The notes beneath the pieces are model-generated. The model was not told the origin of the DNA and made no database searches. It saw nothing but the letters and a program-made list of their open reading frames with translations. Source: Sphingomonas sp. (GTDB taxonomy: Bacteria; Pseudomonadota; Alphaproteobacteria; Sphingomonadales; Sphingomonadaceae). Taken from it: a stretch of 10,434 nt of DNA. The DNA lies in the NCBI GenBank assembly GCA_030146605.1, contig JASLBO010000164.1, positions 1 to 10,434 on the forward strand, written 5' to 3'. The first letter of the stretch is position 1. The number at the start of each line of letters is the position of its first letter. Of this stretch, positions 1-6,120 are shown in pieces. Made by a program: the position numbers and the translations under genes.

Positions 1-1
1 C

Positions 2-652
2 GAAGAATTGTCCGATCGGCTGATGAAGCTCACCGGCTGGCAGGTCGTAGCGGTGCCCGGCCTGGTCCCGGACGACGTGTTTTTCGATCATATGGCCAAT
101 CGGCGTTTCGTCGCCGGCAATTTCATCCGCCGCCCCGACCAGCTCGATTACATTCAGGAGCCCGACGTCTTCCACGACGTGTTCGGTCACGTCCCGATGC
201 TCGCCGACCCGGTCTTCGCCGATTATCTCGAAGCCTATGGCCGCGGCGGCGTCCGCGCGATGGAGCTCGGCGCGCTCAAGCAGCTCGGCCGGCTCTATTG
301 GTACACCGTCGAATTCGGACTGGTGCAGGAGGCCGAGGGGCTGCGCATCTATGGCGCGGGGATCGTCTCGAGCTCGGCCGAGAGCCGCTTCGCGCTCGAC
401 GACCCGAGCCCCAACCGGATCGGCTTCGACCTCGCCAGGGTGATGCGTACCGAATATCGGATCGACGATTTCCAGCAGAATTATTTCGTCATCCCGAGCT
501 TCGACGAACTGCTGCGGGTGACGATCGAAACCGACTTCTCGCCGCTTTACGATGAGATATTGGGGCTTCCCGATATCCCGGTTGCCGGGATTCTGCCGGA
601 GGATGACGTGATCACGCGCGGCACACAGGAATATGCGCGGACCAAGGGCTGA
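2..652 (+). CDS. phhA: Phenylalanine 4-hydroxylase, 5'-truncated by window edge
   Basis: Pterin-dependent, non-heme-iron aromatic amino acid hydroxylase converting L-phenylalanine to L-tyrosine in the cytoplasm. The reading frame is open from base 2, so the N-terminus lies outside the window; 216 residues are visible out of the roughly 260-300 usual for bacterial enzymes. The TTG at 8 is internal, not a start. Counting from that TTG as residue 1, the iron-binding motif HDVFGHVP lies at 56-63 and the third ligand Glu at 102 in YWYTVEFGL. The spacing of 41 residues from the second His to the Glu equals that of Chromobacterium violaceum PheH (H143 to E184). The catalytic core appears complete and undamaged. 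Pterin carbinolamine dehydratase (phhB), a frequent partner, is not in the window. It converges on prmA with a 36-bp gap containing a hairpin. Tryptophan or tyrosine hydroxylase is unlikely in this background. Confidence 0.95.
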   Translation, partial: EELSDRLMKLTGWQVVAVPGLVPDDVFFDHMANRRFVAGNFIRRPDQLDYIQEPDVFHDVFGHVPMLADPVFADYLEAYGRGGVRAMELGALKQLGRLYWYTVEFGLVQEAEGLRIYGAGIVSSSAESRFALDDPSPNRIGFDLARVMRTEYRIDDFQQNYFVIPSFDELLRVTIETDFSPLYDEILGLPDIPVAGILPEDDVITRGTQEYARTKG

Positions 653-661
653 CGTATCCGG

Positions 662-681
662 GCTCCTGCTTTCGCAGGGGC
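662..681. terminator. Hairpin between convergent phhA and prmA, possible bidirectional terminator
   Basis: GCTCCTGC (662-669), loop TTTC, then GCAGGGGC (674-681) form an 8-bp stem with one T-G wobble. It occupies the middle of the 36-bp gap between two convergent stop codons, where a shared terminator would be expected. There is no clear T-run on either side, so intrinsic termination is uncertain. It may instead be a copy of a short dispersed palindrome; similar CCTGC/GCAGG hairpins are common between sphingomonad genes (recalled, not searched). Confidence 0.45.
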
Positions 682-688
682 AGGAAGG

Positions 689-1633
689 TCAGATATCCAG
701 CGCCCAGCCGTCGCGGCCCTTGGGATCGGGTGGGCTGCTCGCCACATAGCGGCTCCCGCCGGCCTGCAGCCGCAGGATCGTCCAGTCGCCGCGGCGATCG
801 ACTTCCTCCAGCGCGCAGCCGCATGCCGCGAACGCCGCCGCGACCTGCGCTCGCTGAGTCTCGAGCAATCCGGCGAGCACGATCGTCGCGCGGGCATCGG
901 CGATCGCGGCAAGCTCGGGCGCCATCGAGACCAGAGGTCCGGCAAGGATGTTGGCGATCACCAGATCATATGGCGCCCGCGCAGTAATCGCGTCGCTGAG
1001 CGCTCCGTCGGCGACGACCAGTTCGATTCGCTCCACCCCGTTAACAAGCGCGTTCACTTGCGTCACTTCGATTGCAGAAGGATCGATGTCGGTCGCGACG
1101 ATGCGCGCCCGCGGCCAGAGATGCGCGGCGGCGAATGCCAGCAGCCCGGTGCCGGTACCCACATCGATGACGTTATCGAAGTCGCGCTGCCCCATCGCAT
1201 CGAGCATCCGCAGGCAGCCCGAGGTCGTCGCATGATGGCCGGTGCCGAAGGCGCGCCCGGCATCGATCAGAAAGGCGCGGCCGCCCGCCGGCGCCTCCAC
1301 CGGGTGCGCGCTGGTATGCACGACGAACCGCCCCTCGCGGATCGGCTCGAGCCCTTCCTGGCTCATCGCCACCCAGTCCTCGGCGGTCAGCGGCTCGATC
1401 ACCGGCTCGGCGCCCGCGGCGCTCGGCACCAGCGCGCGCAACGCCGCGAGCATCGCCGCGCCGGGCTCGTCCTCCATATAGGCGTCGAGCCGCCAGCGCT
1501 CGACATCGTCCTCGACGAGCTCGGTGGTCATCAGCACCGCGTCGAGCGCGAACTCGCCGGCATCGATCGCTTCCGCCTCGGCGCGCGTGCAGGGAAGCGT
1601 CACCTTCCAGCTGTCGACCTGCTCAGCGGACAT
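689..1633 (-). CDS. prmA: Ribosomal protein L11 methyltransferase PrmA
   Basis: S-adenosylmethionine-dependent methyltransferase that methylates ribosomal protein L11 in the cytoplasm. The 314-residue protein is close to the usual length of about 290-320. Residues 1 to about 110 would be the L11-recognition region. The family signature AFGTGHHATT lies at 128-137, the SAM-binding motif DVGTGTG at 157-163, the acidic post-II residues in TDIDP at 181-185, and the catalytic NILAGPL motif at 228-234. All are intact. The ATG at 1633 lies inside the end of the upstream SDR gene, overlapping it by 11 bp, which suggests translational coupling; no strong Shine-Dalgarno is needed in that case. Its stop faces phhA. 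The C-terminal extension after about residue 292, rich in Gly, Ser and Pro, is of no known function. Generic class I methyltransferases lack the AFGTGxHxTT/NILAxPL combination, so the assignment is firm. Confidence 0.95.
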   Translation of the reverse strand: MSAEQVDSWKVTLPCTRAEAEAIDAGEFALDAVLMTTELVEDDVERWRLDAYMEDEPGAAMLAALRALVPSAAGAEPVIEPLTAEDWVAMSQEGLEPIREGRFVVHTSAHPVEAPAGGRAFLIDAGRAFGTGHHATTSGCLRMLDAMGQRDFDNVIDVGTGTGLLAFAAAHLWPRARIVATDIDPSAIEVTQVNALVNGVERIELVVADGALSDAITARAPYDLVIANILAGPLVSMAPELAAIADARATIVLAGLLETQRAQVAAAFAACGCALEEVDRRGDWTILRLQAGGSRYVASSPPDPKGRDGWALDI

Positions 1634-2321
1634 AGCTGGCGCCGTTGATGTCGAGCACCGCGCCGGTCATCGAGGGCGGCGCCTCGAGCGCGCAGAAGCG
1701 GGCAAGCGTCGCTACTTCCTCGGGCGCGGCGACGCGGCCGAGCGGGATGTCCGCCAGCAATTTCTCGCCGCCGCGGCTCGACAGATAATCCTCGGCCATG
1801 CCGGTCATCGTGAAGCCGGGGCAAATCGCGAAAGCGAGAATGCCGTCGCGCGCGTACCCTCGCGCAATGGTCTTGGTCATGCCGACCATCCCCGCCTTGG
1901 AGGCGGCATAATGCCAATGCGCCGGTGAATCGCCGCGATAGGCGGCGCGGCTGGCGATATTGACGATGCGGCCGGGGTGCCCCTCGACCTGCCAGTGGCG
2001 CACCGCGAGACGGCAAAGTTCGGCGGATGCGGTGAGGTTGACTCGCATCGTCCGCTCCCAACCGGCGACCCAGTCTTCATGATCGAGATCGAGCGGCGTC
2101 GCTTCGAAGATGCCGGCATTGTTGATCAGCACGTCGATGCGCCCGTCGAGCGCGTCCAGCGCCTGCTGCCACAGCTGCCGAGGCGCGGCGGGATCGGTGA
2201 AGTCGGCGGGAATGCCGCTGCGCGTGCCCTGGCCGATGAGGCGAAGGCCTTCTCCGGTGAGCGCTTCAGCGATCGCTGCGCCGATGCCGCGGCTGGCGCC
2301 GGTGAGGAGGATGTTGGTCAT
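1623..2321 (-). CDS. SDR-family NAD(P)-dependent oxidoreductase
   Basis: Classical short-chain dehydrogenase/reductase of 232 residues with a Rossmann fold, expected to be cytoplasmic. The dinucleotide-binding motif TGASRGIG lies at 7-14, NNAG at 67-70, the structural/catalytic Asn at 95, Ser at 124 (NIAS), and YAASK with Tyr138 and Lys142. The Ser-Tyr spacing is 14, one more than in FabG. A PG motif near 188 follows the active site. The substrate cannot be told from sequence; FabG-like ketoacyl reductases and many sugar or alcohol dehydrogenases share these motifs. The ATG at 2321 places the Gly-rich motif at the usual position, although only weak purine pairing precedes it. The 3' end overlaps prmA by 11 bp in another frame, implying one mRNA for the two genes. 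Nothing in the sequence links its function to L11 methylation. Confidence 0.9.
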   Translation of the reverse strand: MTNILLTGASRGIGAAIAEALTGEGLRLIGQGTRSGIPADFTDPAAPRQLWQQALDALDGRIDVLINNAGIFEATPLDLDHEDWVAGWERTMRVNLTASAELCRLAVRHWQVEGHPGRIVNIASRAAYRGDSPAHWHYAASKAGMVGMTKTIARGYARDGILAFAICPGFTMTGMAEDYLSSRGGEKLLADIPLGRVAAPEEVATLARFCALEAPPSMTGAVLDINGASYVR

Positions 2322-2364
2322 AAGGCGGGCTAGTAGCGGCTCTTCCCACAGCCGTCATCACCGC

Positions 2365-2388
2365 TCCCCTCCCGCTTGCGGGAGGGGA
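2365..2388. repeat. Perfect GC-rich hairpin between MCP and SDR genes (REP-like or terminator)
   Basis: Two perfect 11-bp arms (2365-2375 and 2378-2388) flank a TT centre. The arms read TCCCCTCCCGC and GCGGGAGGGGA. It lies in the 87-bp gap between the MCP stop (2409) and the SDR start (2321), both on the minus strand, so it is placed to end the chemoreceptor transcript. Downstream on the minus strand there is no U-run, so it does not look like a textbook intrinsic terminator. The motif resembles dispersed intergenic palindromes frequent in sphingomonad genomes (recalled, not searched). It could also protect the MCP mRNA 3' end. Confidence 0.6.
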
Positions 2389-2408
2389 ATTAAGCGAGAG
2401 CGAATATT

Positions 2409-3773
2409 TTAGGCTGCGACCGAATTCGAGAAGGTCTCGGCGGCGGCGCGGAGCTGGTTGAGGCGGTCATCGACTTCAGCGACATCTTGCTGGAGGGTAT
2501 CGATCTCGCTGGTGACCGTTTTGGTGTCTTCGCGGATCGCCCCGATCGTCGCAGACATCGAATCGGCGGCGAGTGCGGTCTCGTCGACCGCGGCGGTGAT
2601 CGCCGTCACGGTCTGCGCCTGCACCTCCATCGCGGTGCGGATGCGATTGGCGCTTTCCTGCACTTCGTCGACCGTCGAGCGGATCGACGCGTTGGTTTCC
2701 ACCGTCGAGCGCGTCGCGGCCTGGATCGACGCGATCTTGGCGGCGATATCGTCGGGCGCGCGCGCGGTCTGGCTGGCGAGGCTCTTCACTTCCTGCGCGA
2801 CCACGGCAAAGCCGCGGCCGGCATCGCCGGCACGCGCCGCCTCGATCGTCGCGTTGAGCGCGAGCAAATTGGTCTGCCCGGCAATGTCGCGGATCAGGCT
2901 GAGGATCGATTCGATTGACTTGGCGTGATCCGAAAGCATCTCGGACATGCCTACCGCAGCGCCCGCCTGGCCCGAGGCGCGGGTGGCGATCTCGGCCGCC
3001 GCCTCGACTTCCATCCGGGCGTCCTCGATCGCCCGGATCAAACCCGCGGCCGTCTGCGCGGCTTCGCGCATCGCGACCGCCGATTGCTCGGCCGCCGCCG
3101 CGACTTCGCTGGCCTTGCCCAGCATCCCGCGCGCCGAGCTAGACGCGCCCTGCGCCTGGACGCGGATACGGTTTCCGAGCGCGGTCGCGCCTTCGATCGA
3201 TTCGCTGATGCTGGCGCGGAAGCGCGCCGAGCTGTCACGCCGCTCTTCGCTGATCTGCGCCGCATCGGTCGCGCCGAGATGACCCGCCATCAGATCGGCC
3301 TCGGCCATGGCGAGGCGTTGGACCACGTCGCAGAGCCGGCCGAGCCGATCGGCATCGCTGAGCTTTTCGCGCAGCACGCCCATCGTGGCGCTGTGTGCAT
3401 AAGCAAAGGAAGCGAGCACCGCGGGCAGCGGGACGCCGCCTTTATAGGTGTCGGCCGCATAGCCGCACGCCATCTCCACCCATTCCTCGGTGAAGGGGCC
3501 GGAATATTTCAGCCGCGAATAGCGCGCGCCGAGCTGGACCTGCTCCTCGAACGCGCGGGCGTCTTCGAAAGCGGCGCGCATCGGCGCGCTCGCCGGCATG
3601 ACGAGGAAGTGCTTCCAGAAGGCGCGCGCGATATCCTCGTGATGCCCCTCGAGCAGCGCACTGATCTCGGCACAAGCGGGCAACACCGCCTCGTCCCAGT
3701 CATAGACTCGCCGATGCTCCTCGACCGAGCGGGTTCCCCCGCTCCAACGTCCCGGTTCGCGCCGTCCAACCAT
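2409..3773 (-). CDS. Soluble methyl-accepting chemotaxis protein with globin-type sensor (copy 1)
   Basis: Cytoplasmic chemoreceptor of 454 residues with no transmembrane segment. Residues about 20-170 form an all-helical domain with the pattern of protoglobin/globin-coupled sensors (W-x-x-F helices, then LGxRYSRL at 81-88 and EEW at 96-98). Residues from about 190 to the end are the MCP signalling coiled coil, with the CheA/CheW-binding tip [21 protein letters not shown] and its key Glu at 311. At the F-helix position where HemAT-type sensors have His in an H-x-R-[IV] motif, this protein seems to have Tyr85 (YSRL), so heme ligation is doubtful. Pro340 interrupts the descending signalling helix where the neighbouring paralogue has Thr. 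The start ATG at 3773 has a good AGGAGAG six to seven bases upstream, overlapping the TAG stop of the upstream MCP gene. The 11-bp gap makes a two-gene operon almost certain. No CheR-tethering C-terminal pentapeptide is seen. Confidence 0.9.
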   Translation of the reverse strand: MVGRREPGRWSGGTRSVEEHRRVYDWDEAVLPACAEISALLEGHHEDIARAFWKHFLVMPASAPMRAAFEDARAFEEQVQLGARYSRLKYSGPFTEEWVEMACGYAADTYKGGVPLPAVLASFAYAHSATMGVLREKLSDADRLGRLCDVVQRLAMAEADLMAGHLGATDAAQISEERRDSSARFRASISESIEGATALGNRIRVQAQGASSSARGMLGKASEVAAAAEQSAVAMREAAQTAAGLIRAIEDARMEVEAAAEIATRASGQAGAAVGMSEMLSDHAKSIESILSLIRDIAGQTNLLALNATIEAARAGDAGRGFAVVAQEVKSLASQTARAPDDIAAKIASIQAATRSTVETNASIRSTVDEVQESANRIRTAMEVQAQTVTAITAAVDETALAADSMSATIGAIREDTKTVTSEIDTLQQDVAEVDDRLNQLRAAAETFSNSVAA

Positions 3774-3787
3774 ATGCTTCTCTCCTA
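3774..3787 (-). promoter_or_regulatory. Ribosome binding site overlapping the upstream MCP stop codon
   Basis: On the minus strand the sequence TAGGAGAGAAGCAT runs straight into the copy 1 start codon. The upstream gene's TAG stop supplies the first bases of the AGGAGAG Shine-Dalgarno. This arrangement ties initiation of the second chemoreceptor to termination of the first and favours near-stoichiometric synthesis. Confidence 0.8.
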
Positions 3788-5146
3788 GGCCGCGACTTTC
3801 GATACGAAGTCGCTGGCACTCAACTTGAGGCTGCCGAGCTGGGTGTCGAGGGCGGCAAAGCCCTGCCCGACCCGATCGATTTCGGATGCCACCGTCTCGG
3901 TATCCTCGCGGATCGCGCCGATCGTGGCAGACATCGAATCGGCAGCGAGCGCGGTCTCGTCGACCGCGGCGGTGATCGCGGTGACGGTCTGCGCCTGAAC
4001 TTCCATCGCGGTACGGATGCGGTTCGCGCTCTCCTGTACTTCGGCGACGGTCTCGCGGATCGATGCGTTGGTCTCGACCGTGCTGCGAGTCGCCGACTGG
4101 ATCGCGGCGATCTTGGCGGCGATGTCGTCAGTCGCCCGCGCAGTTTGATTGGCGAGGCTCTTCACTTCCTGCGCGACCACCGCGAAGCCGCGGCCGGCAT
4201 CGCCGGCGCGTGCCGCCTCGATCGTCGCGTTCAAGGCGAGCAAGTTGGTCTGCCCCGCAATGTCGCGGATCAGGCCGAGGATCGATTCGATCGACTTGGC
4301 GTGATCCGAAAGCATCTCGGACATGCCGACGGCGGCACCTGCCTGACCCGAGGCGCGGGTGGCGATCTCGGCAGCCGCCTCGACCTCCATCCGGGCATCC
4401 TCGATCGCGCGGATCAGCCCGGCGGCGGTCTGCGCGGCTTCGCGCATCGCCACTGCCGATTGCTCGGCCGCTGCGGCGACTTCGGAGGCCTTGCCCAGCA
4501 TCCCGCGAGCGGAAGCCGAGGTGTGGACCGCCTGGACGCGGAGCTGATCGCCCTCGCGCGACGCGTTCTCGACCGTCAGGCCGATCGAGTCGCGGAATTC
4601 GGCGGCGAGCCGATCGCGCGCGGTCTGCGAGCTGTGCTCGCGATGCATGTTGTAGAGCTCGACCGTGATGTCGCCCTCGAGCGCCGACAGCCGCATCAGC
4701 GTATCGATCTGATCGACCAGCCGGCTATCCTCCGAACCCACGCGGCGGGTGAGCACCTGCAGCGCGGCACGATCGCTGGCGCTGATCATCGACAGCAGCG
4801 CCATCGGCGGCACGTCGGCACTATACGCAGCGGCGACCGAGCGCTCGATCGACTCGATCCAGGCGCTGCCCTGCGTATCGAGAAAGCGGTTCTTGAGGAA
4901 CACCACGCCGAGATCGATCATCTTGGCAGTATCGTCGGGCGCCCAGTTGCGCTCGTCCGCGAAGCAGCGCAGCCATTGTTGCCAATAAGCTTCGGAGACC
5001 GAACGGATTTCAGGTTCGAGCGCCTCCCAGGTTTCGCGGCTCGAACGTACCAGCGACCCTTCGACATCGAACACGCGCAGCCGGGCGCGAATGTCGATCC
5101 TGGCGCTCATCGTGCCGGCTGCCGGCAGGTCCTTGGTCGATGCCAC
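3785..5146 (-). CDS. Soluble methyl-accepting chemotaxis protein with diverged globin-like sensor (copy 2)
   Basis: Second cytoplasmic chemoreceptor, 453 residues, no membrane segment. Its C-terminal signalling module (from residue 214, RGMLGK) aligns without gaps to copy 1; over 211 residues I count only 9 differences, with the first 76 residues identical. The CheA/CheW tip Glu is residue 310. The N-terminal ~190 residues are much more diverged but keep the same helical pattern. [10 protein letters not shown] at 79-88 aligns gaplessly with [10 protein letters not shown] of copy 1, and Trp96 with Trp98. The proximal-His position appears to be Phe83, so a heme-free globin-like sensor is likely; it could also be a different four-helix sensor. 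I chose the GTG at 5146, preceded by AAGGGGA about 10 bases away; an in-frame ATG at 5110 ([11 protein letters not shown]) is an alternative without a visible Shine-Dalgarno. It is the first gene of the two-MCP operon and diverges from sdhC. Confidence 0.88.
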   Translation of the reverse strand: MASTKDLPAAGTMSARIDIRARLRVFDVEGSLVRSSRETWEALEPEIRSVSEAYWQQWLRCFADERNWAPDDTAKMIDLGVVFLKNRFLDTQGSAWIESIERSVAAAYSADVPPMALLSMISASDRAALQVLTRRVGSEDSRLVDQIDTLMRLSALEGDITVELYNMHREHSSQTARDRLAAEFRDSIGLTVENASREGDQLRVQAVHTSASARGMLGKASEVAAAAEQSAVAMREAAQTAAGLIRAIEDARMEVEAAAEIATRASGQAGAAVGMSEMLSDHAKSIESILGLIRDIAGQTNLLALNATIEAARAGDAGRGFAVVAQEVKSLANQTARATDDIAAKIAAIQSATRSTVETNASIRETVAEVQESANRIRTAMEVQAQTVTAITAAVDETALAADSMSATIGAIREDTETVASEIDRVGQGFAALDTQLGSLKLSASDFVSKVAA

Positions 5147-5217
5147 GTTAAACAGGTCCCCTTGGGGCGGCCGCGGGAACTCTCGGCCGCTATTCCCTCC
5201 GCTATGGCGCGAGACTG

Positions 5218-5233
5218 GTTAAGAGCGGGTTAG
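5218..5233. promoter_or_regulatory. Candidate CtrA-binding box
   Basis: The plus strand reads GTTAA, then seven bases, then TTAG; the minus strand reads CTAA-N7-TTAAC. The known alphaproteobacterial CtrA full site is TTAA-N7-TTAA(C), so one base differs. It lies about 72 bp upstream of the MCP GTG and about 83 bp upstream of the sdhC TTG. CtrA commonly governs motility and chemotaxis genes in this class, so the MCP operon is the more likely target. A further TTAAC half-site sits directly before the MCP start codon. Sequence match only. Confidence 0.4.
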
Positions 5234-5303
5234 GACCCCATCGCGTCTTCGTATCCCGGCTTGCATCCGTTGCACCGGGGGCTAAGGAAGCGGCGTCGAC
5301 CCG

Positions 5304-5309
5304 AAAGGA
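5304..5309 (+). promoter_or_regulatory. sdhC ribosome binding site that favours a TTG start
   Basis: AAAGGA occupies 5304-5309 and touches the ATG at 5310, leaving no spacer. The in-frame TTG at 5316 has the ideal 6-base spacing. This argues that translation begins at the TTG and that the ATG is a decoy or minor start. Confidence 0.55.
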
Positions 5310-5315
5310 ATGCCA

Positions 5316-5738
5316 TTGGCCAACGTCCGCAACCCCGCGCGACCGCTGTCGCCGCACCTATCGATCTGGAAATGGGGACCGCACATGACGGTCTCGATCG
5401 TCCATCGCGTCACCGGTTCCGGCATGGCGACGGTGGGCACCTTCCTGTTCGTGTGGTGGCTGGGCGCCCTCGCCTCGGGGCCTGCGGCCTATGCGGCGTT
5501 CCTCGACTTGTTCACGCTCGACTCGGGCAAGCTCAACGTCCTGGGCTATGTCTTCGGGATCGGGCTGACGCTCTCCTTCTTCCAGCACATGGCCTCGGGC
5601 GTGCGCCATCTGTTCATGGATGCCGGCGCGGCGTTCGAGCTCGGCATCAACAAGCGGTCGGCGCTGGCGACCTTCTTCGTCTCGGTCATCCTGACCGCAG
5701 CGTTCTGGGCGTGGATCGTGGAGAAGACCAATGGGTAA
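5316..5738 (+). CDS. sdhC: Succinate dehydrogenase cytochrome b556 subunit SdhC
   Basis: Larger membrane anchor of complex II, carrying electrons from the iron-sulfur subunit to ubiquinone in the inner membrane. With the TTG start it has 140 residues. SIVHRVTG at 27-34 gives Ser27 and Arg31, the same numbers as the quinone-site residues of E. coli SdhC. The heme b ligand is His91 in QHMASGVRHLFMD (91-102). Three hydrophobic segments lie at about 34-54, 72-94 and 115-135, as expected. An in-frame ATG two codons upstream (5310, 142 residues) is the alternative start, but its Shine-Dalgarno would abut it. The gene opens the sdh operon; its end overlaps the sdhD start by 8 bp, so translation is probably coupled. 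Family identity is very secure; only the start is in doubt. Confidence 0.95.
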   Translation: MANVRNPARPLSPHLSIWKWGPHMTVSIVHRVTGSGMATVGTFLFVWWLGALASGPAAYAAFLDLFTLDSGKLNVLGYVFGIGLTLSFFQHMASGVRHLFMDAGAAFELGINKRSALATFFVSVILTAAFWAWIVEKTNG

Positions 5739-6120
5739 CGGCACCCCGATCGGTCGCGTCCGCGGGCTCGGCGCGGCGCACGAGGGCGCAGACGGCTGGT
5801 GGCATCACAAGATCAGCGCCGGATCGAACCTGGTGCTGGTATTGTGGTTCCTGATCTCGATCGCGCTGCTGCCGGCTTATGACTACGCCACGATCACCGC
5901 CTGGCTTGCCCAGCCCTGGGCCGCGGTGCCAATGATCCTTCTCGTTGTCAGCGTCTTCTATCATTTCCACCACGGCCTCACCGTGGTGATCGAGGACTAT
6001 CAGCACGATCACACCCGCTTCGTGCTGCTGCTCCTGCTCAAATATTTCACGATCGCCACTGCCACCCTCGCGATCTTTTCGGTCCTCAAGGTCGCCTTCA
6101 CCGCCGGAGCAACGCTCTGA
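5731..6120 (+). CDS. sdhD: Succinate dehydrogenase membrane anchor subunit SdhD
   Basis: Small membrane anchor of complex II, 129 residues, pairing with SdhC to hold heme b and the ubiquinone site. The motif [14 protein letters not shown] at 77-90 contains the likely heme ligand His78 and, 12 residues later, Tyr90; E. coli has the same spacing between His71 and Tyr83. Hydrophobic segments at about 33-52, 64-86 and 97-120 are the three helices. GWWHHKISA at 22-30 is a typical start of the first helix in the alphaproteobacterial form. The ATG at 5731 is preceded by GGAG about seven bases away and lies within the last codons of sdhC. Its TGA shares one base with the sdhA ATG (TGATG). Confidence 0.94.
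   Translation: MGNGTPIGRVRGLGAAHEGADGWWHHKISAGSNLVLVLWFLISIALLPAYDYATITAWLAQPWAAVPMILLVVSVFYHFHHGLTVVIEDYQHDHTRFVLLLLLKYFTIATATLAIFSVLKVAFTAGATL

Larger units (their letters stand above)
5147..5315. other. Divergent intergenic region between MCP operon and sdhC
   Basis: About 165 bp that must hold the promoters of both the minus-strand MCP operon and the plus-strand sdh operon. I see a CCCC-TT-GGGG mini-hairpin (5158-5167), and a 7-bp inverted repeat GCGGCCG/CGGCCGC (5167-5173 and 5184-5190, 10-nt loop) that would lie in the MCP 5' leader. A CtrA-like box sits at 5218-5233. TTGCAT (5261-5266) followed by CTAAGG (5282-5287) is a possible but poor sdhC promoter, with a 15-bp spacer. No riboswitch or small gene is recognisable. 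Confidence 0.5.

Noticed and set aside
1038..1050. GTTAAC near 1039-1044 as another CtrA half-site
   Set aside because: Internal to prmA, no second half at the required 7-base spacing, and no promoter expected there.
2409..5146. The 1376-bp-offset duplication as a composite transposon or assembly artefact
   Set aside because: No terminal inverted repeats or transposase, and both copies have complete distinct N-terminal halves and many synonymous differences, so they are real paralogues.
4145..5233. Plus-strand open frame of 362 residues opposite chemoreceptor copy 2 (and a similar one at 2925-3788 opposite copy 1)
   Set aside because: Antisense shadows in GC-rich DNA. The translations are Arg/His/Gly-rich with no domain pattern, while the minus-strand frames encode clear MCPs.
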